Positions 32,626 to 39,640 of a stretch of 64,000 nt of DNA are shown here, in pieces. How positions within the stretch are numbered: the stretch's first letter is position 1; the number at the start of each line of letters is the position of its first letter. A model generated the notes under the pieces. That model worked only from the letters and a program-made list of their open reading frames with translations, made no database searches and was not told the origin of the DNA. A program made the position numbers and the translations under genes. Origin of the DNA: DASVTR01 sp036382855 (GTDB lineage: Bacteria > Acidobacteriota > Blastocatellia > Pyrinomonadales > Pyrinomonadaceae); assembly GCA_036382855.1 (NCBI GenBank), contig DASVPO010000012.1, positions 124,001 to 188,000 of the forward strand. Reading direction: 5' to 3'.

Positions 32626-32681
32626 CGGCCCAATGCGACTTCCCGCCCTTCTCTCAAACCAAGCGCTTAATGCGCTAGGCT
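32601..32681 (+). ncRNA. Candidate structured RNA, copy 1 (pseudoknot-like)
   Basis: AAGGGCGGGA (32601-32610) pairs perfectly with TCCCGCCCTT (32641-32650), and an inner CGC with GCG. The loop segment GGTTTGA (32619-32625) can pair with TCAAACC (32654-32660) outside the stem, forming an H-type pseudoknot. A following hairpin is AGCGC-TTAAT-GCGCT. The loop core and the 3' part are repeated at 32998-33075. No known RNA family recognised. Confidence 0.5.
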
Positions 32682-32997
32682 AAGAAACCAACTCTTCTTT
32701 GAATTATTCTCATGCAGCCGTACACTGAAAATGTAATATTTTCAGACGACTCTTCACCTCTTATTAAGGGGGAAAGCAAGGAACATACCAAATAAGAAAA
32801 ATGCTGAGTTTAAAGGCCATTTATTACACATCTTGGTTGACATACTCAACAGTTAACTAAACCTTTCCATTTCAATAACTTTAGTGGTCTAGGTGAAATC
32901 TGCTCATATCTCTATGAGCAGAAAATGTATGAGAGTATCTTACTTGAATTACTATCATTTTCCCTTCTGGCATGGAATTTATAGTACACATTTGACC
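32682..32997. other. AT-rich non-coding stretch with two palindromes
   Basis: No convincing gene. It contains CTGAAAATGTAATATTTTCA-G (32725-32745), a near-perfect palindrome, and CTGCTCATA-TCTC-TATGAGCAG (32900-32921), a perfect 9-bp inverted repeat. The composition is clearly lower in GC than the chromosome around the element. Likely regulatory or origin DNA. Confidence 0.6.
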
Positions 32998-33075
32998 GGG
33001 AAGTGATCGCGTAAGGTTGACGGCCCAATGCGATTTCTTATTCCCTTCTTGAACCAAGCACTTGTGCGCTAGGCT
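32998..33075 (+). ncRNA. Candidate structured RNA, copy 2
   Basis: It shares with copy 1 the core CGCGTAAGGTT(T)GACGGCCCAATGCGA and the 3' block AACCAAGC.CTT..TGCGCTAGGCT. The outer stem differs in sequence yet still pairs: GGGAA with TTCCC and ATCGC with GCGAT. The pseudoknot is shorter here (GGTT with AACC, 4 bp). Conserved loop with changed but paired stems argues for RNA function. Confidence 0.5.
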
Positions 33076-33147
33076 TTCGTGTGTCTATGCCAGCGCACTT
33101 ATAAGGATGTTCTACTAGAAGCGAATATCCAGAAGGTTGAGGTTGGC

Positions 33148-33303
33148 ATGTCGTTTTGGGAAATACTAGCGATAGTCACAGTAGTTGCACTCTTGAACAA
33201 ACTGGACTCTATTCATCTGGGCTTTAAAGGTAATAGCCATAGAAGATATAGAATTCGTGAAAAGGAGAAGCGTAAAAGCCTGCCTAAAGGGAAGAACAAA
33301 TGA
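33148..33303 (+). CDS. 51-residue membrane peptide of the element
   Basis: MSFWEILAIVTVVALLNKLDS is a short membrane helix at the N-terminus, followed by a basic tail (HRRYRIREKEKRKSLPKGK). The ATG at 33148 has a weak AAGG-type site upstream; an in-frame GTG at 33079 is the longer alternative. AT-rich. Functional assignment impossible; translation itself is uncertain. Confidence 0.4.
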   Translation: MSFWEILAIVTVVALLNKLDSIHLGFKGNSHRRYRIREKEKRKSLPKGKNK

Positions 33304-33312
33304 TGTAAGGGG

Positions 33313-33450
33313 TGGTTGCCATCTTTAGGGCTGCTGCGCGCTGTGAGCAAGCTTCGCTATTCATCGGTTGGCCGGGCGGTCGTCTATCTGCCCGAACATT
33401 TTCTAGCGTTCTTGAAGGCGATAAAAAGACCACGGCGGGGTTTTGATTGA
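33313..33450 (+). pseudogene. Remnant of an excisionase-family HTH gene
   Basis: From about 33343 the frame reads VSKLRYSSVGRAVVYLPEHF then LAFLKAIKRPRRG, closely matching GKLRYSEVGRAVVYLQEHII and EFLKASERLNVGR of the protein at 32326. The first two helices are lost or unrecognisable. So it is a truncated duplicate; with RNA copy 2 upstream it suggests an old segmental duplication at this end of the element. Confidence 0.7.
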
Positions 33451-33523
33451 TAGTAAGTGGTAATAATATATCTAACAAATTGGATGGCCTGATTTGCGAA
33501 TTTGGCGAGAATTTGACTTGAGC

Positions 33524-33633
33524 GTATGCATACCCATGCATACGTGTGCAAAAGGAAAGCCCCGCGCCGAGCGGGGCATAGCTTGTGACGGCTGCAAATA
33601 TTGAATGTATGCATACCCATGCAAACGTATGCA
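33524..33633. repeat. Two 27-bp direct repeats just inside attR
   Basis: Copies at 33524-33550 and 33607-33633 (both beginning GTATGCATACCCATGCA) differ at two positions and are 83 bp apart. Each contains the palindromes GTATGCATAC and ATGCAT. The position next to attR suits integrase arm-type or excisionase sites. Confidence 0.7.
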
Positions 33634-33656
33634 TAACTGCTAGGGTCGCTTGGGTG

Positions 33657-33704
33657 GCGTTCGCAATGCGGAGGTCAGGAGTTCGACCCTCCTCTGCTCC
33701 ACCA
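33657..33704 (+). repeat. attR, 48-bp direct repeat
   Basis: Exact copy of 20541-20588. The upstream half of the tRNA is absent, so this is the element's right end, not a second tRNA gene. It lies 6 bp from the stop codon of the convergent esterase gene. Confidence 0.95.
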
Positions 33705-33710
33705 ATCATT

Positions 33711-34742
33711 TCAAGAGTTGACGGCGGGCTCATCCCCGCCGTTTTCGTTTTCGTCGTTAGTGCGTTGCCGTGCAGCGCCGGAAGCGTGGCAAGACTGTGA
33801 ACCGCTTGCTTCCGTGTTAGCGTTCGTTGCGTGCGTGTCGAGATGTTTGCAGATGAATGATGCTGCCTGCTGTAGGGCAGCTCGCGCTTCGGGCACGAAG
33901 CCGTCAAGCATCTGCCAGCAGTGGGGCACGTCTCCGTAAATATCTAACTCGCTAACTCCCCCTGCTTCTCGAATTTTTTCGTGCACACGGCGCGAATCGT
34001 CCAACAGTAATTCGGTCGAGCCTACTTGCAGAAGGACGGGCGGCAGCCCTTTGAAGTCAGCTAACACGGGTGAGGCATACGGGTCATGTGTTGAAGCATC
34101 GCCCAGATAAGCGGCGGCAAACTCGGCTGTATTCTCTGGATGAAACATCGCGCAGCGACCGTCGTTAAAACGTGTGGACGCGCCTGTGCCCGCAAGGTCA
34201 GTCCATGGCGAGAAACAGACGGCAGACGACGGAAGCGGCAACCCCGCATCGCGCGCCCGCAAGAGAGTGGCGAGCACAAGGCCGCCTCCCGCCGAATCAC
34301 CTGCCAGAGAAATCGCACTCGCGTAGAATCCCTGTTCAAGCAACCATTGATAGGCGGCGAGCGCATCATCGAGTGCTGCCGGATAACGATGTTCGGGAGC
34401 GAGGCGGTAGTCCGGGCTGAAAACACGGCGTCGGCTGAGGCGTGCGAGTGCTGCTGTGATAGGACGATGTGTGGCGGTAGAGCATGAGACGTAGCCGCCG
34501 CCGTGAAGATACAGAATCACACCCGGCTCAGGCTCTTCAACTCCGAGCCATTCGCCGCGTAGCTTTTCATTTTCTACAGGCTTCAAACGCAGGCCGCGCG
34601 TCCGAAGCCGCTGAAACAGCTTTGGCGGTCCGAACAGGCGGCGCGCACGACGCGCGACCTGCTGTTCATCATCGCCCCAACTGCGCCGCCGGATGAGTAT
34701 TCGAATACTTGCGCTTATAAGACGTGCTTGCCAGCTAGGCAT
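33711..34742 (-). CDS. HSL-family alpha/beta hydrolase (esterase/lipase)
   Basis: 343 residues from an ATG at 34742, which gives the usual family N-terminus (MPSWQARLISASIRILIRRR). Oxyanion motif LYLHGGGYV, nucleophile elbow GDSAGGG, and the acid and histidine of the triad towards the C-terminus (LDIYGDVPHCWQML). It hydrolyses short- or medium-chain carboxylic esters; the substrate is unknown. The final 35 residues are low-complexity (NTEASGSQSCHASGAARQRTN) and end beside attR. An upstream in-frame TTG would add 77 residues that look non-coding. Confidence 0.87.
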   Translation of the reverse strand: MPSWQARLISASIRILIRRRSWGDDEQQVARRARRLFGPPKLFQRLRTRGLRLKPVENEKLRGEWLGVEEPEPGVILYLHGGGYVSCSTATHRPITAALARLSRRRVFSPDYRLAPEHRYPAALDDALAAYQWLLEQGFYASAISLAGDSAGGGLVLATLLRARDAGLPLPSSAVCFSPWTDLAGTGASTRFNDGRCAMFHPENTAEFAAAYLGDASTHDPYASPVLADFKGLPPVLLQVGSTELLLDDSRRVHEKIREAGGVSELDIYGDVPHCWQMLDGFVPEARAALQQAASFICKHLDTHATNANTEASGSQSCHASGAARQRTNDENENGGDEPAVNS

Positions 34743-34882
34743 AATCAATAGATTGTTTTCTGCAAAAAGGTAAGCCGACGCGCGGGCGAAGTCAATCGAA
34801 TTTTCCGCCCCGGCATCTCTTTTTGGTCCAGTTAATGGAAGGCCGCGACGCTTCGATTCGCAAGAGAGTTGTGCATTCACTA

Positions 34883-34911
34883 TTGACTCCCCGCTTCTGT
34901 GGTATTTTAAT
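34883..34911 (+). promoter_or_regulatory. Putative sigma70 promoter
   Basis: TTGACT (34883-34888), 17-bp spacer, TTTAAT (34906-34911), 46 bp upstream of the ATG at 34957. Confidence 0.45.
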
Positions 34912-34956
34912 AGCAGTGCTTTACCATCCACTTTGGCCGGAGGGAGAGATAAACCC

Positions 34957-35448
34957 ATGTCTTTCGGGTTCACGAAAACTTTTCGCTTTATCGCGCTGGT
35001 GCTGCTCGTTGCCGTTACACAGGTCTACGTGCTGGCGCACCCGCGAGCGACGAGCACGCCCGCAACGAAAAACTCAGAGTCTGTCAATAAGCCGGTGGTA
35101 ACAGACCATCAACTTAATTTCATCAAGCAGAATCAGGTCACGCCCGACGCGCGGCTGGCCTCCGAACGCTCCATCACGTTTGCACCGAAAAGCCCGCTAT
35201 CGCTGGCCTTCACGAAGATGAGCGTCGAGAAGGTTGCTGCCAGCACGACCTTCCTGAAAGTCAAAAAAGGCACTTACGATTTTATGGTGTCGCCCAAAGC
35301 ACAGACTGATAATGATGACGATGGTGATGACGACGACGGCGACCGCAAGGCGCTCTACATCGCATCAGCTATTGTCATCGGAGCAGCGGTCGCCGCCTTC
35401 ATAGGTTTCCGCCACGACCGCGACGATGATGATATTCGCGGCCAGTAA
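34957..35448 (+). CDS. Secreted or membrane protein of unknown function
   Basis: 163 residues. GGAGGGAGAG precedes the ATG. A signal peptide (FRFIALVLLVAVTQVYVLAH) leads to a soluble region, an Asp-rich stretch (DNDDDGDDDDGD) and one C-terminal membrane helix (ALYIASAIVIGAAVAAFIGF) with an acidic tail. No family recognised. The domain layout suggests export with the C-terminus retained in the membrane. Confidence 0.65.
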   Translation: MSFGFTKTFRFIALVLLVAVTQVYVLAHPRATSTPATKNSESVNKPVVTDHQLNFIKQNQVTPDARLASERSITFAPKSPLSLAFTKMSVEKVAASTTFLKVKKGTYDFMVSPKAQTDNDDDGDDDDGDRKALYIASAIVIGAAVAAFIGFRHDRDDDDIRGQ

Positions 35449-35802
35449 GAACTGCGGCCGGTAAGAATTTTAGAGAGCCAGCGGGCCATCCGAAAATTCA
35501 CGAACGCAGACAGCAGGTCGCACGCCGGCTTGCTGTCTGCTTGCCGCTGCACGGCATCCTCTCCCCGCATGACCCATGCTTGAGCGCGACGGCGACCACA
35601 GCCGCCGCCGGAGCACTCCCCGGCGCGCGAGCCGCCCAGCACAAGCAACAGCTTTGTCCTTTCAGAGCATCTATTTGCACAACACGGGTCTCTCTCCCGC
35701 TTGAAAAGCTTGCGAGTCTCTGGTAAACCACGGTGGCGCTGCCCGCGTGCGCCCTTATCCGTCCACCTGTTCGAGAAAGCCTTTTAGTTGTAGGAGAAGA
35801 TC
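35449..35802. other. Intergenic region with a hairpin
   Basis: 354 bp without a convincing gene. GCAGACAGCA (35506-35515) and TGCTGTCTGC (35531-35540) form a perfect 10-bp stem around 15 nt, probably a transcription terminator for the preceding gene although no T-tract follows. A 15-bp near-tandem repeat (GCGGCC.GTAAGAA) covers the preceding stop codon. Confidence 0.5.
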
Positions 35803-36594
35803 ATGATGAAGAAAGTTACTGCCCCGCTGCTGGCTGCCCTGCTCATGGCGGCCTTGAGCGTTCCCGCCCTTGCCGACACGATTCGCCTCAAAGACGGGAG
35901 CGTCATTCAGGGGCAGGTCGTCGGCTTCAAAGACCAGCAGTTTACCGTCCTGATAGGCACAGGCTCGCGCGGTCGCCGCAGCCGCGTCCTGCTCTACGCG
36001 GAGGATGTCGAATCCATAGAGTTTGACGGGCAGGCCGGAACGCAGTCCACCTTCGGCAATGACGACAACAACAACACCGTGAGCACTCAACCGCCCGTCA
36101 CACAGCCGTCGCGCCCGAACACGAGCCAGCCGCGCCCCACAACGCAGCCAACCACACGGCCAGACGATGACGATAACACTACGCAGCCAACGTCGCGTCC
36201 GTCTAACAATCAGGGCGCGCCGACCTTCTTCCAGATCAATACACGCGTGCGCGGCGACAACACGACCAACGGCTGGACAAACAGCGGCCTCGTCGTCCGT
36301 CAGGGCCAACGCCTGCGCATCTCCGCGACGGGGCGCGTGATGCTCGGAGCGGGCCGCGCCTCCACGCCCGCAGGGCTGCCGACCTTAGCCGATAGAGACA
36401 AGCTGATGCGTAATGAGCCGACAGGCGCTCTCATCGCCGTCATCGGTGATAACAACGACGACTTTATCCTTATAGGCCGCAGCCGCGAGTTTGTAGCCCA
36501 ACGCGACGGCGTTCTCTTCCTCGGCGTCAACGAAGGCAACCTCAACGACAACACGGGCACATACGAAGTCACCATCGAAGCCGAAGCGAGATAG
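35803..36594 (+). CDS. Secreted protein with LecA/PA-IL-like sugar-binding domain
   Basis: 263 residues. Signal peptide (MMKKVTAPLLAALLMAALSV, cleavage near PALA). An SH3-like N-terminal module (TIRLKDGSVIQGQVVGFKD...) is followed by a Thr/Pro/Asn-rich linker (about 85-145) and a C-terminal domain (about 150-262) with GALIAVIGDNNDDFILIGRS and LFLGVNEGNLNDNTGTYEVTI, the pattern of PA-IL (LecA) galactophilic lectin domains. Carbohydrate binding at the cell surface is likely; a calcium site is inferred from the Asn/Asp-rich loop. Confidence 0.75.
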   Translation: MMKKVTAPLLAALLMAALSVPALADTIRLKDGSVIQGQVVGFKDQQFTVLIGTGSRGRRSRVLLYAEDVESIEFDGQAGTQSTFGNDDNNNTVSTQPPVTQPSRPNTSQPRPTTQPTTRPDDDDNTTQPTSRPSNNQGAPTFFQINTRVRGDNTTNGWTNSGLVVRQGQRLRISATGRVMLGAGRASTPAGLPTLADRDKLMRNEPTGALIAVIGDNNDDFILIGRSREFVAQRDGVLFLGVNEGNLNDNTGTYEVTIEAEAR

Positions 36595-36596
36595 GG

Positions 36597-36690
36597 AAAG
36601 GTAAAAGTAAAAAGGTAAAAGGTAAAAGTGAGGGGAAGCCGCTTAATCAAAAGTGGTTTCCGCCTTCCTTTTACCTTTTACCTTTTACCT
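36597..36690. repeat. Intergenic hairpin repeat, GGTAAAA class, copy 2
   Basis: Same design as 2429-2535: GGTAAAA words, GAGGGGAAGCC centre with GGTTTCCGCCTTCC, and TTTTACC words. It starts 2 bp after the stop codon of the LecA-like gene. Confidence 0.85.
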
Positions 36691-36843
36691 TACTAAAGCG
36701 AACGCTCGTCGCGCCCTGCGCATCAGAAAACTGTCTGAGACTGTAAGAGCGATTGGCTTGACCGTATGTTGGGCCGCGTCCTATATTTTAACCAGCAAAA
36801 CTGTAACTTTCCGCCTGCCTGCTTGCGTTTAAGGATTATCTTT

Positions 36844-38064
36844 ATGAAACGTGCTCTATCCAATCAACGTCGTAGCCTGACGGCCTTCGTCGTGCTTCTT
36901 TCGCTCCTCTTGGCGACGGCAACTCAACTGAGCGTCTTGGCCCAGTCGAGACGCCAGCAGCCAACGCCCAGCAACCAGAAGAAGAACAAGCGCCCGGACC
37001 CGGACAAGCAGCAGGAAGAGATTCCGCCCGATGTCATCGGCAAGCCGCAGGAGGCCGAAACGATTAAGGTCACGACCTCTCTCGTCAACGTTGATGCAGT
37101 CGTCTATCACAAGAAAACCGGGCAGGTCATCACAGGATTAAAGAAAGAGAATTTCGCGGTCTTCGAAGACGGCGTGCAGAAGGAAATCACTAACTTCTCG
37201 ACGCCCGAAGCGCCGATAACGGTGGCGATGGTCGTCGAATACAGCAAACTCGGCGAGGCTCTGGGCTACATGGGCAGCGCCGGTACGGAAGACGGACGGA
37301 GCGAAGTCCTGCGCCCGACCGCCATGTTCCTCTCGCAGTTTGTTAAGCCGCCAGACGACTACGTCTCCGTCATCGCCTACGACATACGCCCCACCCCGCT
37401 CACGGATTTTACAAACGACCCGCGCCGCATACAGCAGGTCATCAGCCTGCTCGTCGCTAACTATCCAGCTTTCCGCGAAACGAATCTTTACGATGCGTTG
37501 AAGTTTACGCTCGTCGGAGGTAAGGGCGATTCTGTCGTGCTGGAAAGAAGCGAATCGCGGACGGCCGAATACGCCGGCCTTGCGAGCCTGCAAGGCAGAC
37601 GCCGCGCCGTAGTTCTAGTCTCCTCCGGCCTTGATACGTTCAGCAAGATTAACTACGGGCAGGCGCGCAAGATTGCACAGAACGCGGGCGTGCCGATTTA
37701 CATCATCGGCACTGGAAATTTATTTATGAAGAGATACGGCGACAGGCTTCCAGCCACCGACGACCTGATGGGCAATCCGGGTCGCCTCACGCTCCTGCAA
37801 GCGCAGAACGCGCTCGATACCTTCGCCAAAGAAACGGGCGGCGCTTTCTATCCAGTCACCTTCGAGGGCGAACTGCCTAACGTGCTGCGCTCGATTAACG
37901 CGCTGCTGCGCAACCAGTACAGCCTCGGCTACAACCCCGGCGAAAGACGCGACGGCAAGCAACACAAAATCGTCGTCAAAGTTGACGTTGACGGCGACGG
38001 GCAGTACGACGAAAAGGAATACAAAGTCCAGAGCCGACAGTTTTACAACGCGCCGAAATCTTAA
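36844..38064 (+). CDS. VWFA-domain protein, acidobacterial type
   Basis: 406 residues from an ATG at 36844 (a longer frame starts at 36766 but lacks a signal peptide). The signal peptide is SLTAFVVLLSLLLATATQL. TSLVNVDAVVYHKKTGQVITGLKKENFAVFEDGVQKEI is the typical opening of VWFA-related acidobacterial proteins. The VWFA domain (about 115-320) is present, although its MIDAS motif is not the canonical DxSxS (VVEYSKLG). The C-terminal part has YSLGYNPGERRDGK. Secreted; adhesion or envelope assembly is inferred. Confidence 0.85.
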   Translation: MKRALSNQRRSLTAFVVLLSLLLATATQLSVLAQSRRQQPTPSNQKKNKRPDPDKQQEEIPPDVIGKPQEAETIKVTTSLVNVDAVVYHKKTGQVITGLKKENFAVFEDGVQKEITNFSTPEAPITVAMVVEYSKLGEALGYMGSAGTEDGRSEVLRPTAMFLSQFVKPPDDYVSVIAYDIRPTPLTDFTNDPRRIQQVISLLVANYPAFRETNLYDALKFTLVGGKGDSVVLERSESRTAEYAGLASLQGRRRAVVLVSSGLDTFSKINYGQARKIAQNAGVPIYIIGTGNLFMKRYGDRLPATDDLMGNPGRLTLLQAQNALDTFAKETGGAFYPVTFEGELPNVLRSINALLRNQYSLGYNPGERRDGKQHKIVVKVDVDGDGQYDEKEYKVQSRQFYNAPKS

Positions 38065-38067
38065 CTT

Positions 38068-38147
38068 AAAGTCAAAGGTCCAAGCCCAAGGTCCAAAGTC
38101 AGAGCGCAGATGCTTTTGACTTTGGACCTTGGACTTTGGACTGTGGA
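38068..38147. repeat. Intergenic hairpin repeat, GTCCAAG class, copy 2
   Basis: AAAGTCAAAGGTCCAAG... on the left and TTGACTTTGGACCTTGGAC... on the right. It fills the space between two convergent genes and may terminate both. Confidence 0.85.
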
Positions 38148-39455
38148 CTAAATACCGTAAAAGCGCAGGCGAAACTCGTCGTTGAAGGCGTGTATCTCGG
38201 CGCGGCGGCCTGAGAAGAGACGCGACTGGCGAAGCAGTTCGGGGAGTCCGCCGTGTGGGAGGTCAAGTCCGTAGGCGGGGCTGGAAAAGATGGCTGTTAA
38301 TTGCGGATTGATTCTTTGCGGCACGCCGTAGCGAATTGCGCGTTGAGCGGTCGGCGCAAATCCGCTGGTGCGGCGCGGATTGATAATCTCCATTGAGCGG
38401 TCGAAGATGTGTATGCGTGTCGAGAGATGCGGCAGCGCAAGGTCGCGATGGACGAGCGCATTGCTGACGCCTTCGCTGATTGCTCCCCGATGATAGTTGG
38501 CCCGCGCGACAACAGGAATCTCCGCCTGCTCCGCAACGGGAAAACGGCGCGGGCGCTCCTGCCACAAATCGCAATAGCGGTTGACGAAGCGCATGGCCGA
38601 TTCGTAGAGCGTGTGTAGATTGCCGTTGAGCGTGAGGCTCTCTATTTTGGGCGACTGCGTTGTGTCGCCCGCAAAGCGCGTCGCAGTGATTGACGAACGC
38701 GGGAGAAGTTCCGTCACATGCTCGTCGCGCCCGAAGAGCAGCAACCCGGCGACGGTCGGCACAACCTCGCCCATGTTTCCAGCCGCGAGCAGCAAATCGC
38801 GTTTGAGCACATCCTCCGTCGGGTAATCGGCAACGGCAGCGGGGTCGAAAGCATCGCCCTCAAACTCGCGCACGAAGCTCCACAGATGCGCCTCGTCAAT
38901 ATCAGCCAGGCCAGCGCCGGGGACAGGCACGTTCTCATAGCTAAAGGGCCTTGCTTCGTCCATCAGCGCGGAGAGTTCTTCGCGCGTGGCCTCGCGTTTT
39001 TCCGAGCCGATGCGAATGTAGAAGCGCCCGTCGCGCGTGCGATAAGGGCGGCGCTTGCCTTCGACTTCGAGCGCGAGGATGCGGCGGCCGTTGTCGAAAG
39101 CGATGCGGTCAATCAGTGGAACGAGCGGCGGCTGCACCTCCTCGCGACAGAGGCGAACGAGTTCGTCCTGCACGCTTTCGGTGTCGTCTAAGCCTTCGAC
39201 GCGCAGTTGGTCGTTGACGCCGAAGACCATCACTCCGCCGCCCGTGTTGGCGAGCGCGACAATCTCCTGCGCAATCTTCTCTGTGTTTGAGAGCTTGACC
39301 TTGAGTTCGAGGAAGGTGTCTTCGCCGCCGCGCACCAGCCGCATGAGTTCGGTGCGGGAGGTTTCCGGCGCAGGAGCAGAAAGCATGTACTCCTGAAAAG
39401 AACGTTCCGTGGCGGGTTCGTGCCGCTGGTTGCTGCGAAATCTTCTGCGAGCCAT
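38148..39455 (-). CDS. AlbA_2 / RecG-like DNA-binding domain protein
   Basis: 435 residues from an ATG at 39455; an alternative further upstream at 39500 adds 15 residues. The AlbA_2 (Schlafen-like) domain is about 35-160 (EDTFLELKVKLSN, IAQEIVALANTGGGVMVFGV, RRPYRTRDGRFYIRIGS). A C-terminal HATPase_c_4-like region has AISEGVSNALVHRDLA and FDRSMEIINPRR. Such proteins are often called putative transcriptional regulators or RecG-like; the target is unknown. No HTH motif is obvious. Confidence 0.82.
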   Translation of the reverse strand: MARRRFRSNQRHEPATERSFQEYMLSAPAPETSRTELMRLVRGGEDTFLELKVKLSNTEKIAQEIVALANTGGGVMVFGVNDQLRVEGLDDTESVQDELVRLCREEVQPPLVPLIDRIAFDNGRRILALEVEGKRRPYRTRDGRFYIRIGSEKREATREELSALMDEARPFSYENVPVPGAGLADIDEAHLWSFVREFEGDAFDPAAVADYPTEDVLKRDLLLAAGNMGEVVPTVAGLLLFGRDEHVTELLPRSSITATRFAGDTTQSPKIESLTLNGNLHTLYESAMRFVNRYCDLWQERPRRFPVAEQAEIPVVARANYHRGAISEGVSNALVHRDLALPHLSTRIHIFDRSMEIINPRRTSGFAPTAQRAIRYGVPQRINPQLTAIFSSPAYGLDLPHGGLPELLRQSRLFSGRRAEIHAFNDEFRLRFYGI

Positions 39456-39553
39456 TTTTGTCTGGACGGGGCTTGCTCTACCCGCCCGGAGGCAACACAC
39501 GCCGTCTCTCTTTTAGCGACGCCAGCATGGTTGCATCTCTGGAATAATGAAAA

Positions 39554-39628
39554 AAGTGATGAGTGATGAGTGATGAGTAATGAGTTGAAAAGCTCTTTCT
39601 CTTACTCATCACTCATTACTCATCACTT
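39554..39628. repeat. Intergenic hairpin repeat, GTGATGA class
   Basis: AAGTGATGAGTGATGAGTGA... and ...ACTCATTACTCATCACTT. Iterated 7-bp GTGATGA words, arms of about 27 bp. Confidence 0.88.
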
Positions 39629-39640
39629 CTTTATCCGTGC

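Noticed and set aside
33604..33704. A second tRNA-Ala gene at the right end
   Set aside because: Only the 3' 48 bp match; the acceptor 5' strand and D arm are missing, so it is attR.
33284..33907. A 207-residue leftward frame crossing attR
   Set aside because: It runs across the attachment site and into the antisense of the esterase gene and has no recognisable domain; a shadow frame.
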